40,000 nucleotides of DNA from Deinococcus murrayi DSM 11303 (GTDB lineage Bacteria; Deinococcota; Deinococci; Deinococcales; Deinococcaceae). Location: the NCBI RefSeq assembly GCF_000482805.1, contig NZ_AXWT01000027.1, forward strand, positions 1-40,000. Reading direction: 5' to 3'. This document shows, piece after piece, positions 27,122 through 35,900 of the stretch. Both the position numbers and the translations under genes were made by a program. The stretch's first letter is position 1; each line of letters opens with the position of its first letter. A model generated the notes under the pieces. The model saw only the letters and a list, made by a program, of their open reading frames with translations. It did no database searches and was not told the DNA's origin.

Positions 27122-27624
27122 GGCCCCCAGGGTAAGACAGGCCCGGACAGTGTGGGGCGTGCCCGCACGTGCCCGGAAAGGGGCGGCCCCCCCGTCAACC
27201 TTTCGCCGCCCACACCTGGGGCGTGTGAGTCCGGGCGCACTTACCACGCGGGCGCGTCAGCCATTGACGCGGTGCCCGGCGGCCCCACCTGCGCCCCCGC
27301 TTTCTTTCACCGCCCACAGGCCCACGCGTGGGGCCAGCTACACGCGCTGGGGCACAGCGAAGGGGGAAGCGTGGGCAAGCGTGGCCCCGGCTTCCCCCTT
27401 CCACGGTCTAGGCCCGGCTTAGGGCGTCTGCCGCCCGCGCCCCCCCTCGCGCCACAGCCCGCCCGCGCCCCCACCTGTTTTTCTCTTCGCCACGTTCCGG
27501 TTGTCTCATGCGTTCCCCTTTCCGGGTCGCCCCTAAACTTTACGGGCACGTCCCGAAGTGCTAGAATCTGTCTACATTTGGCGTTAGCCACTGATCCCCC
27601 TGGCGAAAGTCGGGGGGTGACTAT
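27122..27624. other. Intergenic region between integrase and toxin genes
   Basis: I see no credible gene in these 503 bp. An 11-bp perfect inverted repeat (AAGGGGGAAGC at 27360-27370, GCTTCCCCCTT at 27390-27400) encloses a copy of the terminal motif (27371-27388). A plus-strand promoter-like pair TTTACG (27539-27544), 17 bp, TAGAAT (27562-27567) has the inverted repeat CGGG-CACGT-CCCG in its spacer, a possible operator. It would run antisense to the toxin gene. A CCCCC/GGGGG hairpin follows at about 27596-27616. Confidence 0.4.
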
Positions 27625-28071
27625 TTACAGGCCCATGAAGGCCCGGAAAGCGGCCCGGAGTGCCCGGAAGTCTGAGTCTGGAAGTTCCACCATGCGGGAC
27701 CGGAAGCGGGCCGCGCTCACCATGCGCGTTTGGTGGAGCATGGCCCATTGGTCCCGCCCGCGCCAGCGCATCGGGTGATACCAGTCACTCACGCGGGCAG
27801 GCTGCCGCGAAGTCACGGGCACGATCACACAGGCTTCCCGGCTCAGCTTCCGAAGCACGATCACGGGGCGGGTAAAGGGTGGCCCGATCACACCCCCCGG
27901 CCCCTTCCCGTATACCTCCGAGCCGATGCCCACCCCCACGGCACACCACCACACTTGACCTTCCCGGAAGATGGGCGGGCCGCCCGCCGCGTGTAGTGCC
28001 TTCTTTTCCTCATTCCAGGCGTCAAAGTCCGCCGCCGTGGGGCCGCCCGGCGTGCCACTGCCCCCAGTCAC
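27625..28071 (-). CDS. PemK/MazF-like toxin
   Basis: The product is 148 residues from a GTG that overlaps the stop of the Xre gene (GTGA). After a 35-residue N-terminal lead, the core has the PemK/MazF strand pattern: REGQVWWCAVG, then FTRPVIVLRKLSREACVIVP (family form RPvvVl...vvvvPiT), and the C-terminal helix DSDFRALRAAFRAFMGL. Family members are mRNA interferases. Between strands 1 and 2 there is a long loop (GIGSEVYGKGPGG) typical of the family. Here the partner is an Xre-type DNA-binding protein and not a MazE-type antitoxin. Activity is not shown by sequence alone. Confidence 0.72.
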   Translation of the reverse strand: MTGGSGTPGGPTAADFDAWNEEKKALHAAGGPPIFREGQVWWCAVGVGIGSEVYGKGPGGVIGPPFTRPVIVLRKLSREACVIVPVTSRQPARVSDWYHPMRWRGRDQWAMLHQTRMVSAARFRSRMVELPDSDFRALRAAFRAFMGL

Positions 28072-28307
28072 CCGGCCCCTTCCTCTTCGCCGGACTCCTT
28101 CGCGGCACCGGGGGCCACGGTCAGCCGCAGGTCTAGGGCTTCGAGGATGGCCGCCCACAGCGGGGGCACCTTCCCACCGTCTGGAAGGCCATTTAAGGCA
28201 CGTGTGATGTGGTTAGGGTGTTTCCCCACAGCGCGGGCGAGGTCTGCCCGGCTCATGCCTTTCTCTTTCAGGCGGGCGTTTACTGCCGCCCGTATTTCGT
28301 CATTCAT
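28068..28307 (-). CDS. Xre-family HTH regulator / antitoxin
   Basis: The product is 79 residues. The helix-turn-helix is complete: ARLKEKGMSRADLARAVGKH followed by recognition helix HPNHITRALNGL. A C-terminal 25-residue acidic tail (AAKESGEEEGAG) is of the kind that can block a toxin. TAGACT lies 6 nt before the ATG, so the mRNA is leaderless. It overlaps the PemK-like gene by 4 bp and sits next to operator-like repeats in the divergent intergenic region, which supports a self-regulating toxin-antitoxin unit or a lysogeny-type repressor. Confidence 0.8.
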   Translation of the reverse strand: MNDEIRAAVNARLKEKGMSRADLARAVGKHPNHITRALNGLPDGGKVPPLWAAILEALDLRLTVAPGAAKESGEEEGAG

Positions 28308-28313
28308 GCCTAC

Positions 28314-28376
28314 AGTCTACCGCCCCCCGGTATCTACCGGAAGGTGGTTGACATACATACCGTTTTCCGGTAGTAT
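28314..28376. promoter_or_regulatory. Divergent promoters with CCGGTA operators
   Basis: The rightward promoter is TTGACA (28348-28353), 17 bp, TAGTAT (28371-28376). The leftward -10 is AGTCTA read from the minus strand (28314-28319). Two inverted repeats share a half-site: CCGGTA-TC-TACCGG (28327-28340) and TACCG-N5-CGGTA (28358-28372). The second overlaps the rightward promoter spacer and -10 box, so binding there would block it. The Xre protein is the obvious candidate ligand. Confidence 0.7.
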
Positions 28377-28453
28377 CAGGTCAGCAGAAAGAGGGCAAGC
28401 ATCCGCCAAGATTCCGCCCCCTGACTGACTCCCCCCTAACGAAAGGAAGCACC

Positions 28454-28855
28454 GTGAACACTATCACCCCCACCCCGAAAGACGGCACCTACAGCTACCG
28501 CGCTCCCCTGAGTGGCGCTTCAATGCTCGCCCGCTTCGAGGGCGGCACCCTGACCTACCTCACCCGCAACGGCGAAGCTCAGCCCCTCACCCCCCTGACC
28601 GCGCTGCACGTGGCCCATGAACTGAGCTACCTCGACGGCGTGGCGTTCATGCCCCTGGCCCGGCCCATCGGGAAGGCCGCCGGGTGCCGTCTTCACCGCC
28701 TCATGGCCCGTGCGGGCATCCCCAGCGGGGAACATTACGCCTTCGCCGCCCGCACCCTGGGGCGGCCCGTGGCGAGCCTCGCGGCCCTGTCCCCCGTAGA
28801 AGCCCGGCGGGTGTGGCGTGACCTGTGCGCCTACGCCCCACGCCTGACCGCCTGA
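28454..28855 (+). CDS. Hypothetical protein under the Xre-controlled promoter
   Basis: The product is 133 residues with GTG start and AAAGGAAG 5 nt before it. The N-terminal half is beta-rich (GTYSYRAPLSGASMLARFEG, GTLTYLTRNGEAQPL) and the C-terminal half helical (HRLMARAGIPSGEHYAFAAR). No family is recognised. As the first gene behind a promoter covered by an operator, it would be switched on when the Xre repressor is lost, the position of an early lytic/replicative gene in phage-like elements. Confidence 0.65.
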   Translation: MNTITPTPKDGTYSYRAPLSGASMLARFEGGTLTYLTRNGEAQPLTPLTALHVAHELSYLDGVAFMPLARPIGKAAGCRLHRLMARAGIPSGEHYAFAARTLGRPVASLAALSPVEARRVWRDLCAYAPRLTA

Positions 28856-28861
28856 GCCGCT

Positions 28862-28881
28862 GGGGGGCCACCGTGCCCCCC
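28862..28881 (+). terminator. G/C hairpin after first rightward gene
   Basis: GGGGGGC/GCCCCCC perfect 7-bp stem with 6-nt loop just after the stop codon. There is no T-tract, so it may act as a pause or mRNA 3'-end structure. Confidence 0.45.
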
Positions 28882-29042
28882 ACCCCCTGCCCCCGGCTGG
28901 AAGCCGTGCCCGCGTGACTGATTCCGGCGAAGAGAGAGGCCGCGCCCCCTTCGCCCTTCCGCTTCCAGCCCCGGCCCCGCCGCTGTATTCCTCGCCCTGG
29001 CCCTGACCGTGGGCCGCCTCACCCGGAAAGGACGTGCCGCCC

Positions 29043-29348
29043 GTGTCTGACCTCGCCCACTCTCCCACCCTCGCCCACCTGCCCACCGTGGCCCATGTGG
29101 AAGCCCTGCCCGGCCATGCGGCCCGCCTGACCCTCGAAGGGGGCGGTGTATTCCACTTATCGCCGGAAGCCACACCCCGCGCTTCTTTTCTGCCGCAGAC
29201 GCCGCGGGGGGTGGCCATCTTGCTTGAAGACTGGAAAGACCCCAGCGCCCGCGCCTTCGCCGTTCCTGCACCCCATGACGCGGCTCTGTCCCGACTCTTT
29301 GGCGAAGAGAAAAGGCCCCTCACCCTGCCCAAAGGCGGCGAAGCGTGA
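29043..29348 (+). CDS. Hypothetical small protein of element 2
   Basis: The product is 101 residues from a GTG placed 10 nt after AAAGGA; an in-frame GTG at 29034 is too close to that ribosome site. The middle part reads ARLTLEGGGVFHLSPEATPR, LPQTPRGVAILLEDWKDP, a short beta-rich domain. The stop overlaps the GTG of the next gene. I do not recognise a family. The coupling suggests a partner protein. Confidence 0.6.
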   Translation: MSDLAHSPTLAHLPTVAHVEALPGHAARLTLEGGGVFHLSPEATPRASFLPQTPRGVAILLEDWKDPSARAFAVPAPHDAALSRLFGEEKRPLTLPKGGEA

Positions 29349-29737
29349 GGCGGCAGGGCGCGAAGGGGCGGCCCCTCTTTCCTGGGGCCGTGACCCTCAG
29401 CACCGCCGCTGTGATCTTCGAGGGGGACGGGCGGCCCGCCCTGTACCTGGGGACACTGACCGCCGGGGGGCATCCGCAGGTCTTCCGGGTGCCTGAAGGG
29501 GTGGGCGTGACCGTGGAAGTGCCCCACCCGCTGCCCGAAGGCAAGCGCCGCGTCTTTCTGCCCGCCGGGTCCGGCGTGACCTTTGAGGGCGAAGGGGGCC
29601 AGGGGCAGCGCCTTGCCCTGCACGCGGTCCGGGCGGCCCGTGAGCTGATAGAGGCCCTGGGGACGTATGCCCACGCCCGGCAGACGTGGGAAGAGGCCCG
29701 GCAGGTCTTCGCGGGTGAGGGCGCGGGGGCCGCGTGA
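29345..29737 (+). CDS. Hypothetical small protein of element 2
   Basis: The product is 130 residues; the GTG start overlaps the preceding stop (GTGA). It is a beta-rich protein (AAVIFEGDGRPALYLGTLTA, GVGVTVEVPHPLPEGKRRVF, LPAGSGVTFEGEGGQGQRLA) with a C-terminal helix LHAVRAARELIEALGTYAHA. The pattern resembles short single-strand-DNA-binding or virion-decoration-like beta proteins, but I cannot assign one. It is the last rightward gene before a strong terminator. Confidence 0.6.
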   Translation: MRRQGAKGRPLFPGAVTLSTAAVIFEGDGRPALYLGTLTAGGHPQVFRVPEGVGVTVEVPHPLPEGKRRVFLPAGSGVTFEGEGGQGQRLALHAVRAARELIEALGTYAHARQTWEEARQVFAGEGAGAA

Positions 29738-29793
29738 CGGCGAAGAAGGAAGCCCAGCCCGTGCCCCACCTGCCCAACTGACCTGCCCCATCA

Positions 29794-29823
29794 AGGCCCC
29801 CCGGACCTGCCACCGGGGGGCTT
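29794..29823 (+). terminator. Strong intrinsic terminator of the rightward genes
   Basis: CCCCCCGG (29797-29804) and CCGGGGGG (29813-29820) pair perfectly with an 8-nt loop. Flanking AAGG/CTTT extends the stem to 12 bp, and a CTTTCTCTT tail follows. Confidence 0.75.
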
Positions 29824-30605
29824 TCTCTTCGCCGCTAACCGGGCAGCCCGTAGCGCAAAAAGGCCAGGGTCAGCACGTATGTTTTCCAGGGCAGGGCCGC
29901 TACCAGCTCGCCGCGCGTCCAGCTGTTAAGAAAAGTCAAGGTTGCGCGGGTGCCAGCACCGATGCCCGCAAAAATGCCCGCACCGATGCCCGCAAAAATG
30001 CGGTGTCTGCGCCCCCACGCGCACGCGGGCGAGACGTTCCTCTGACTTCGCAATTTGCGAAGTGGACTCTGCGCCCCCACGCACGCGGGGCGAGACCTGC
30101 TATCTGCGAGAAAAACGCAGATACGCGCCCCTACCGCCCAGGTGGGGGCTTTCACGCACTTATCCCCCGTAATTGCCACCCAAAAAAAGACTGCGGATAG
30201 CGCGCTCGCTACCTAACCGCTACCAGCTCGCCGCGCGCCCAGCAGCGCCAGGAGGAACCCGAACAGCGCGTTCGCCATCAAACCGCTACCGGCTCGCGGT
30301 CGGCGCTCTGTTAAGAAAAGTCAAGGTTGCTCTCGCCCGTGTGCGCGTGTGGGCCATCTTGAAAAGTTTTCAAGATGGGACCGACTCGCCCGTGTGAGGC
30401 GCTCTCTCGCCCGCGTGTGCGCGGGGCCGCGCTATCTATAACTTTGTTAGAGATACGCCGACTCGCCCGCCGCGCATGGGCTGACGAGCTGGTCTCCACT
30501 GCTCAAATTGAGCAGTCAAGCGAGCGCGTAGGCCGCGATGGGCGCACATTTTCCGACATTTTCCGACATTTTCCGACTTAAAAAAGAGCGCCCACCCTCG
30601 CCGCG
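29824..30605. other. Gene-free palindrome and repeat array
   Basis: No coding region is credible here. Perfect or near-perfect short palindromes occur at 30045-30063, 30101-30123, 30354-30378 (12-bp arms, one central base), 30433-30455 (one mismatch) and 30498-30516, all different in sequence. Between them runs a G/C-rich spacer word CGCCCCCACGC...GCGGGCGAGA (30009-30035, 30071-30096), present as its reverse complement at about 30331-30355 and 30406-30427. Direct repeats include a 23-mer (29923-29945 = 30308-30330), a 21-mer (29897-29917 = 30217-30237), a 24-bp tandem pair (29956-30003) and three tandem ACATTTTCCG (30546-30575). The last lies in the loop of TGGGCGC/GCGCCCA (30539-30545, 30588-30594). 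Confidence 0.7.
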
Positions 30606-30818
30606 TCATGGGGTGTCCCCGTACTCCACAAAGACCCGCAGGGCGGGCCGGGGCCGTAGGGCTTGCACCTGGGGCGCGGTCAGGGTGTGCCCCGTCCCCT
30701 CAGCCCTGGGGAAGACCTGCCGGAAAGTGCCGGGGGCGTCTTCCACTTCCTGCCACACTTCCAGCCCGCCGCCGCCCTGCCGGGCTTCCAGCGCCGCGAG
30801 CCGTTTACGCCGCGTCAC
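30606..30818 (-). CDS. Small protein coupled to the disrupted terminase-operon-like gene
   Basis: The product is 70 residues from a GTG overlapping the TGA of the gene before it (GTGA). It starts with a short basic coiled-coil-like helix (VTRRKRLAALEARQ), followed by GLEVWQEVEDAPGTFRQVFP and APQVQALRPRPALRVFVEY. Proteins of this kind (basic LxxLE helix, then a beta part ending in an aromatic) often lie beside terminase genes in prophages of G/C-rich bacteria. That parallel comes from memory and is tentative. It is the last gene of the leftward operon. Confidence 0.6.
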   Translation of the reverse strand: MTRRKRLAALEARQGGGGLEVWQEVEDAPGTFRQVFPRAEGTGHTLTAPQVQALRPRPALRVFVEYGDTP

Positions 30819-30946
30819 GCGGCCCCCCTGCCACTCAGCCGGGGGCCGGGCGTGCCTTCCTCTTCGCCGGGCTGCCCTTCGAGGGCTGCTATCCGGGCTT
30901 CCAGCTCGCCCACTTCCACAATGCGGGCATAGGCCGCCGCGCCCTG

Positions 30947-31793
<847 letters not shown>

Positions 31794-31977
31794 TGAAACC
31801 GCATGAATCGCTTTCAGGCTCAGCAGCGGGTCTTCTTCTTCCAGCAGCTCGCCCGCCCGCGTGAGGGCACGCCACAGCAGGGCGCGGGCATCTTCAAGCG
31901 TGCCGGGCTTGCTGCGCCGCTTCTTTCGCTTGCCCATCCGGGCCTGTACCGGGTTGCTGTTCATCGCTATCACCTCG

Positions 31978-32004
31978 CCCCACGTGGGGGCCGTCTATAG
32001 ACGG
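31978..32004. repeat. Two adjacent perfect palindromes
   Basis: CCCCACGTGGGG (31978-31989) and CCGTCTATAGACGG (31991-32004) lie in the only gap of the leftward operon. The second covers the stop of the upstream gene. Possible operators or an mRNA processing site. Confidence 0.5.
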
Positions 32005-32258
32005 GGGGGGCTGCCCACACCCCGCAGGGCTTCCAGGGCGGCCCCGTGCCCTTTCGCGGTCAGTCTGCCCGCCCGGAAATGGCCCGTAACGTGCGCTTCT
32101 AGGGCCGCCCGGCGCAGGTGGGCGGGGTGCGGCTCATGGCGGCGAAGGAAGGCGGCCCAGGCCACCCGGACGGGCAGGGGCACGCTCTCAGAATCTGAGA
32201 GCAGCGCCAGGGCCAGGGCGTAGCCGTGGGGGGTGAGGGTCTTCTCTTCGCCGCTCAC
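31995..32258 (-). CDS. Hypothetical small protein of leftward operon
   Basis: The product is 87 residues from a GTG overlapping the previous stop (GTGA). It reads VSGEEKTLTPHGYALALALL, then PVRVAWAAFLRRHEPHPAHL and ends RLTAKGHGAALEALRGVGSP. The motif LTxxG at both ends is like a winged-helix 'T-G-x-G' turn. It shares the LTPxG word with the upstream 74-residue gene, so the two may be diverged duplicates. Function unknown. Confidence 0.55.
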   Translation of the reverse strand: MSGEEKTLTPHGYALALALLSDSESVPLPVRVAWAAFLRRHEPHPAHLRRAALEAHVTGHFRAGRLTAKGHGAALEALRGVGSPPRL

Positions 32259-32479
32259 AGCCCCAGCCCTTCCCGGCGCAGGTAATGGCGGGCCACCGCC
32301 TCGCCCTGGGGCGTCAGCTTGCCCCGGCAGAGGTAGCCCAGCCCTTCCGCCGTGCCCAGGGCCACCCCCTGCCGTGTGGGGCGGCCCGCTAAGGCCAGCG
32401 CCCGCACCCGTGACCGCGTAGGACCGGGGGGCAGCGTCCGGGCGTAGGCGGCGAGACACGCCCATTCCACCCCCGTCAC
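32255..32479 (-). CDS. Hypothetical small winged-helix-like protein
   Basis: The product is 74 residues from a GTG overlapping the upstream TGA. The longer frame back to 32578 is a shadow of the upstream gene. Residues read TGVEWACLAAYARTLPPG, TRSRVRALALAGRPTRQG and GLGYLCRGKLTPQGEAVARH, resembling a short winged-helix repeat (end word LTPQGEAVAR is common in such domains). No family is recognised. Tight coupling on both sides shows it belongs to the replication operon. Confidence 0.55.
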   Translation of the reverse strand: MTGVEWACLAAYARTLPPGPTRSRVRALALAGRPTRQGVALGTAEGLGYLCRGKLTPQGEAVARHYLRREGLGL

Positions 32480-32979
32480 GGGGCCACCCGCCGGGGCTGG
32501 GGGACCGGACGGGGGGGCTGCCCCTTCGCTCGGTAGCCGCGCCCCACCTCTTCGCCCTCCCCCCGGTAGGCCGCGCACCTGTGCCCGGCGTGGATGGCGA
32601 GGGGCGGCACGCTGCCGGGCCAGGCCGCCGGGGGGCAGCCGCAGGTGCCCATGTGCGCCCCCCAGTCCGGGGCCTCTTCCCAGCGGGCACAGCTTCCGCA
32701 GTGCCCCGGCAGGGCAGACAGCGCCCCCCAGTCCGGCAGGGGCGGGCCGCGCCTTTCCTGCGCCAGGGGCACGTCTTCCGGCAAAGAGGAAGCCGGGGCC
32801 GGGGCCTCTTTCTTCGCCGTCCGCAGGGCGTCGAGGAGGGCCGCCCGCTCTGCCCGGACCGCTGCCAGCAACGCCGCCGGGGGCCGCTTGCCGCTGAGGG
32901 TCAGGCTTTCGCCGTCTTCACTCAGGGCCAGCCGCGCCCCTGCTGCTTCGAGGGCGGCGAAGAGAGAGGCCACGCTCAC
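32476..32979 (-). CDS. TubC-like N-terminal domain plus Cys-rich protein
   Basis: The product is 167 residues; the ATG overlaps the stop of the replication gene (ATGA). Residues 1-50 (LFAALEAAGARLALSEDGES, AVRAERAALLDALR) fit the TubC_N-type helical/beta module that occurs at the N-terminus of many phage and plasmid proteins. Residues about 92-115 hold Cys pairs (CGSCARWEEAP, MGTCGCPP) that could bind zinc. The rest is Pro-rich. It may assist the replication protein, judging only from coupling. Confidence 0.6.
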   Translation of the reverse strand: MSVASLFAALEAAGARLALSEDGESLTLSGKRPPAALLAAVRAERAALLDALRTAKKEAPAPASSLPEDVPLAQERRGPPLPDWGALSALPGHCGSCARWEEAPDWGAHMGTCGCPPAAWPGSVPPLAIHAGHRCAAYRGEGEEVGRGYRAKGQPPRPVPQPRRVAP

Positions 32980-35900
32980 AGCGTCACCGTCCCCGGCAGG
33001 TCTGCCCCTTCCGGCAGGTCTTCGAGGTCTTCCAGGGTCAGGGCACGGGGGGCGGGCGGCGAAGAGAAAGGGGCCTCTTTTATCCCATTTATCCCATCCC
33101 TTCCCTTGAAAAAGAGAGTAAGTGGGATAGAAGAGAACGCCGTCTCAGTCGTACTTTCTTCGCCATTTATCCCATTTATCCCATTTATCCCACCGTGGAA
33201 GATATCGGGGTCTATAGGCAAGCGCAGGGTCAGCAGACGGGGCTGCCCGCCCATGCCGTAGACCGTGGCTTTCCACATGGGCCGCCAGCCCGTGACCTGC
33301 CCGCCTTTCTTCACCGCTTCGCAGCGCATGGCCCCCAGGGGCTGTAAGCGGTCGCGCATGTTGGCCCACAGCGTTCCGGCGTCGGGAAGCTGCCCCGCGC
33401 CCTGCCCGGCTGCCGCCCGCTGCAAGGCTTCATGCAAGGCGTCCGGCTGGAAGTACCCCCACTCATCCCCGCCGTCTTTTTCGTGCCAGCCCACCCGCGT
33501 GGCACCGGGCCGCGTGCGCCACTCGCCTACTTCTTCGCCGTCCCGGTCCCGGCGGGGGTGGTATTCCCAGCCGTACCTTTCCGGCGTGACCTGGGGCGGG
33601 CCGCCTTCCCTGCGGTCTTCGAGAAAGACCCGCCCGGACCCCAAGAGGCCCGACAGGATGGAGAGCGCCCGCTCTACCGGGTCTTCTGAGCGCAGGTGCT
33701 CGCCCTGGCCCCGCGCCACGTCCCCCAGCGCCGCGAGCACCCGGCCCCACAGGGCCTCGCCTTCGCCGGGCGTGACCGCCCCCACCTCCAGAGCAAAGGC
33801 GAGGAAGGTGCCCCACCCGTAGGCGAGTTCAGCCACCGCCGGACCCGTGCGCCCGTGGAGTCCCGCGAAGTGCCCGGTCATCTGCCGCACCGCGTCCCGG
33901 TGCCCCGGCGCTTCGGCCATGAGTTCCCCAAAGTGGGCCGCGATGTGCCGGACGTACCCGGCGAGGGCGTGGGCATAGACTCCCGCCGCCCCCAGGTCTT
34001 CCGCCGCGTCAAAGGCCGCCTTGAGAGCGGGCGAGTGAATCAGCCGGGCCGTGACGGGCACCGCCAAAAGCCGCGCCCGGTTGCTGTGGCCCTGGGGCAG
34101 CCGCTCACTGGAAGACATGACCGTACCGCGCGGGTACAGGGCCGCCCGTTCCCGGCGGTCTGCGGTCAGGGTGCCGCGCCCCTGCCCGTCTGCCACCCCC
34201 TGGAGAATCCGGGCCGCCGCCGCGTGCATCCGCGCCGCCTCACCCGCCTGACCGGACGGCTTGAAGTCATCAATCAGAAAGAGGGCATCTTTCACCCGGA
34301 AGGCCGCGCTTTCCAGGGCGTTGGGCGAGCTGTTCCAGCTGTCCGGCAGGTGCCGCCTGTGCCACCCGGCCCCGAAATGCGCCATAGCGAAGGCGGCGAA
34401 GGCGGTTTTATGGCGGCCCGTCTCGCCCGTGGGCCACACAGCGAAGTCTGACCGCCCCAGGGGGGCGCGGTACACCGCCCCCAGGATGGGCACGGCCACC
34501 GGGTCCGGGGCGAGGTTCAAGAGGGCCAGAGAGTGGCGTACGGCGGCCCGCAGGTCGCTTCCTTCGCCGGGGTCCGGCAGGGCGTAGGCATTGAGCCGAC
34601 CGCCGAGGTCCACTTCCACGCCGCTCACCGCGCCCGCCCGCCCAATCACCGCGCCCGCCGTGAGGTACAGGGGGCCGTGCTGGGGGTGCTGTATCCATCC
34701 CGTATGGCGGTAGACCGTGCGCTCTGCCACGCCACGGGCCGCGCTGAGCAGTTGGATAGCCGCCCGCGCCTTGTCTTTCTTGCCCTGCCCAGCGTGAACA
34801 ATGCCGCCCGCGCCCCACTTCGCCACAGGCCAGCGCATCCCTTCAAACTCTGCCGCCGTGACCCGGACGCGGGGCAGCCTTCCCCCATCCGGGCGCGTGC
34901 CTTCCAGCTCGAAGAGGCGAGCCGCCTCACCTGCGCCGTCTTCTTCGAAGACTTCCGCCGTGATGTACGCCGTGAACTCCGCGAGTGTTTCCGCGCTTTC
35001 CCACTCGCGCCCGTCTGCCGATTGAATCTTGAGGGCGCACAGCTTCCCGCCCCGCACCCCATAGCCGCTCACGTCGGAAAGCCACACGTCCCCGGCTTCG
35101 CCCTGGCCCTCTTCGGGCGTGGCCTCTTCCTTCGCTGGGGGCTGCCACGTGCCCGCCTCTTCAAGGGCTTCGAGCAGCCGCGCCCCCTGCCACGCGGCCA
35201 CGTCTTCCGCTGTCCCGAAGTCCGGCACCCGCCCCAGGGCGTCACAGGCATCCCCACCCGTCACGTCCCCGGACCCGGACGGCGAAGGAAAGGCGAAGGG
35301 GATGACGTGCGCCCCCGCGCCGCCCCCGCGCCCCACCTGCCGCACCGTGGCCCCCGCACTTGCGCACAGGGCCGCCCACGCGCCCCGTGCCGCGTCCCCT
35401 TCCGCGTCCGGGTCCGCATAGAGGTAGGCCACGCGGCCCGCTTCCAGGCCGTGCAGGTGGGGCCACGCGGAAGCGCTCGCCACCCCCTGCACCCGGTAAG
35501 CGTGGCCCTGCCCCGCCGCTTCGAGCATCACCTGCACGGCTACCGCGTTCAGTTCGCCTTCTATGGCGAGCATGGGCCGGGCGGCGTCCCCCTCGAAGCC
35601 GGGGGCGCACCATGCCGGGCTGTGGCCGCCTTTCGTGAGGTAGGCGTATCTGTTTGCCTTCGCCGCTTCCAGGTCTGCCTTACTGCCGGGGTTCCGCACC
35701 TTGACCGCCCAGGCTTTGCCGTCCGGGCCGCGTACCTCGAAGGCCACGGCACCGGGCAAGACAAAGCGCGACAAGCGGTAGGTCTTCTGCGGGCCGCCTT
35801 CCCGCCCCACCTTCCCGGCGAAGCGGTACGCCCGCAGGATGCCGGACGCCAGGGCGGGGGAGAGGCCGCGCCGGGCGAGTTCCGCATGTTCCGGGCTGTC

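Noticed and set aside
27307..27591. 94-codon minus-strand ORF between integrase and toxin
   Set aside because: The first 35 residues look plausible but the rest is low-complexity Gly/Arg/Pro; no ribosome site.
30000..30520. Palindrome array considered as a CRISPR array
   Set aside because: The constant parts vary in length and flip orientation, and the variable parts are palindromes, unlike spacers.
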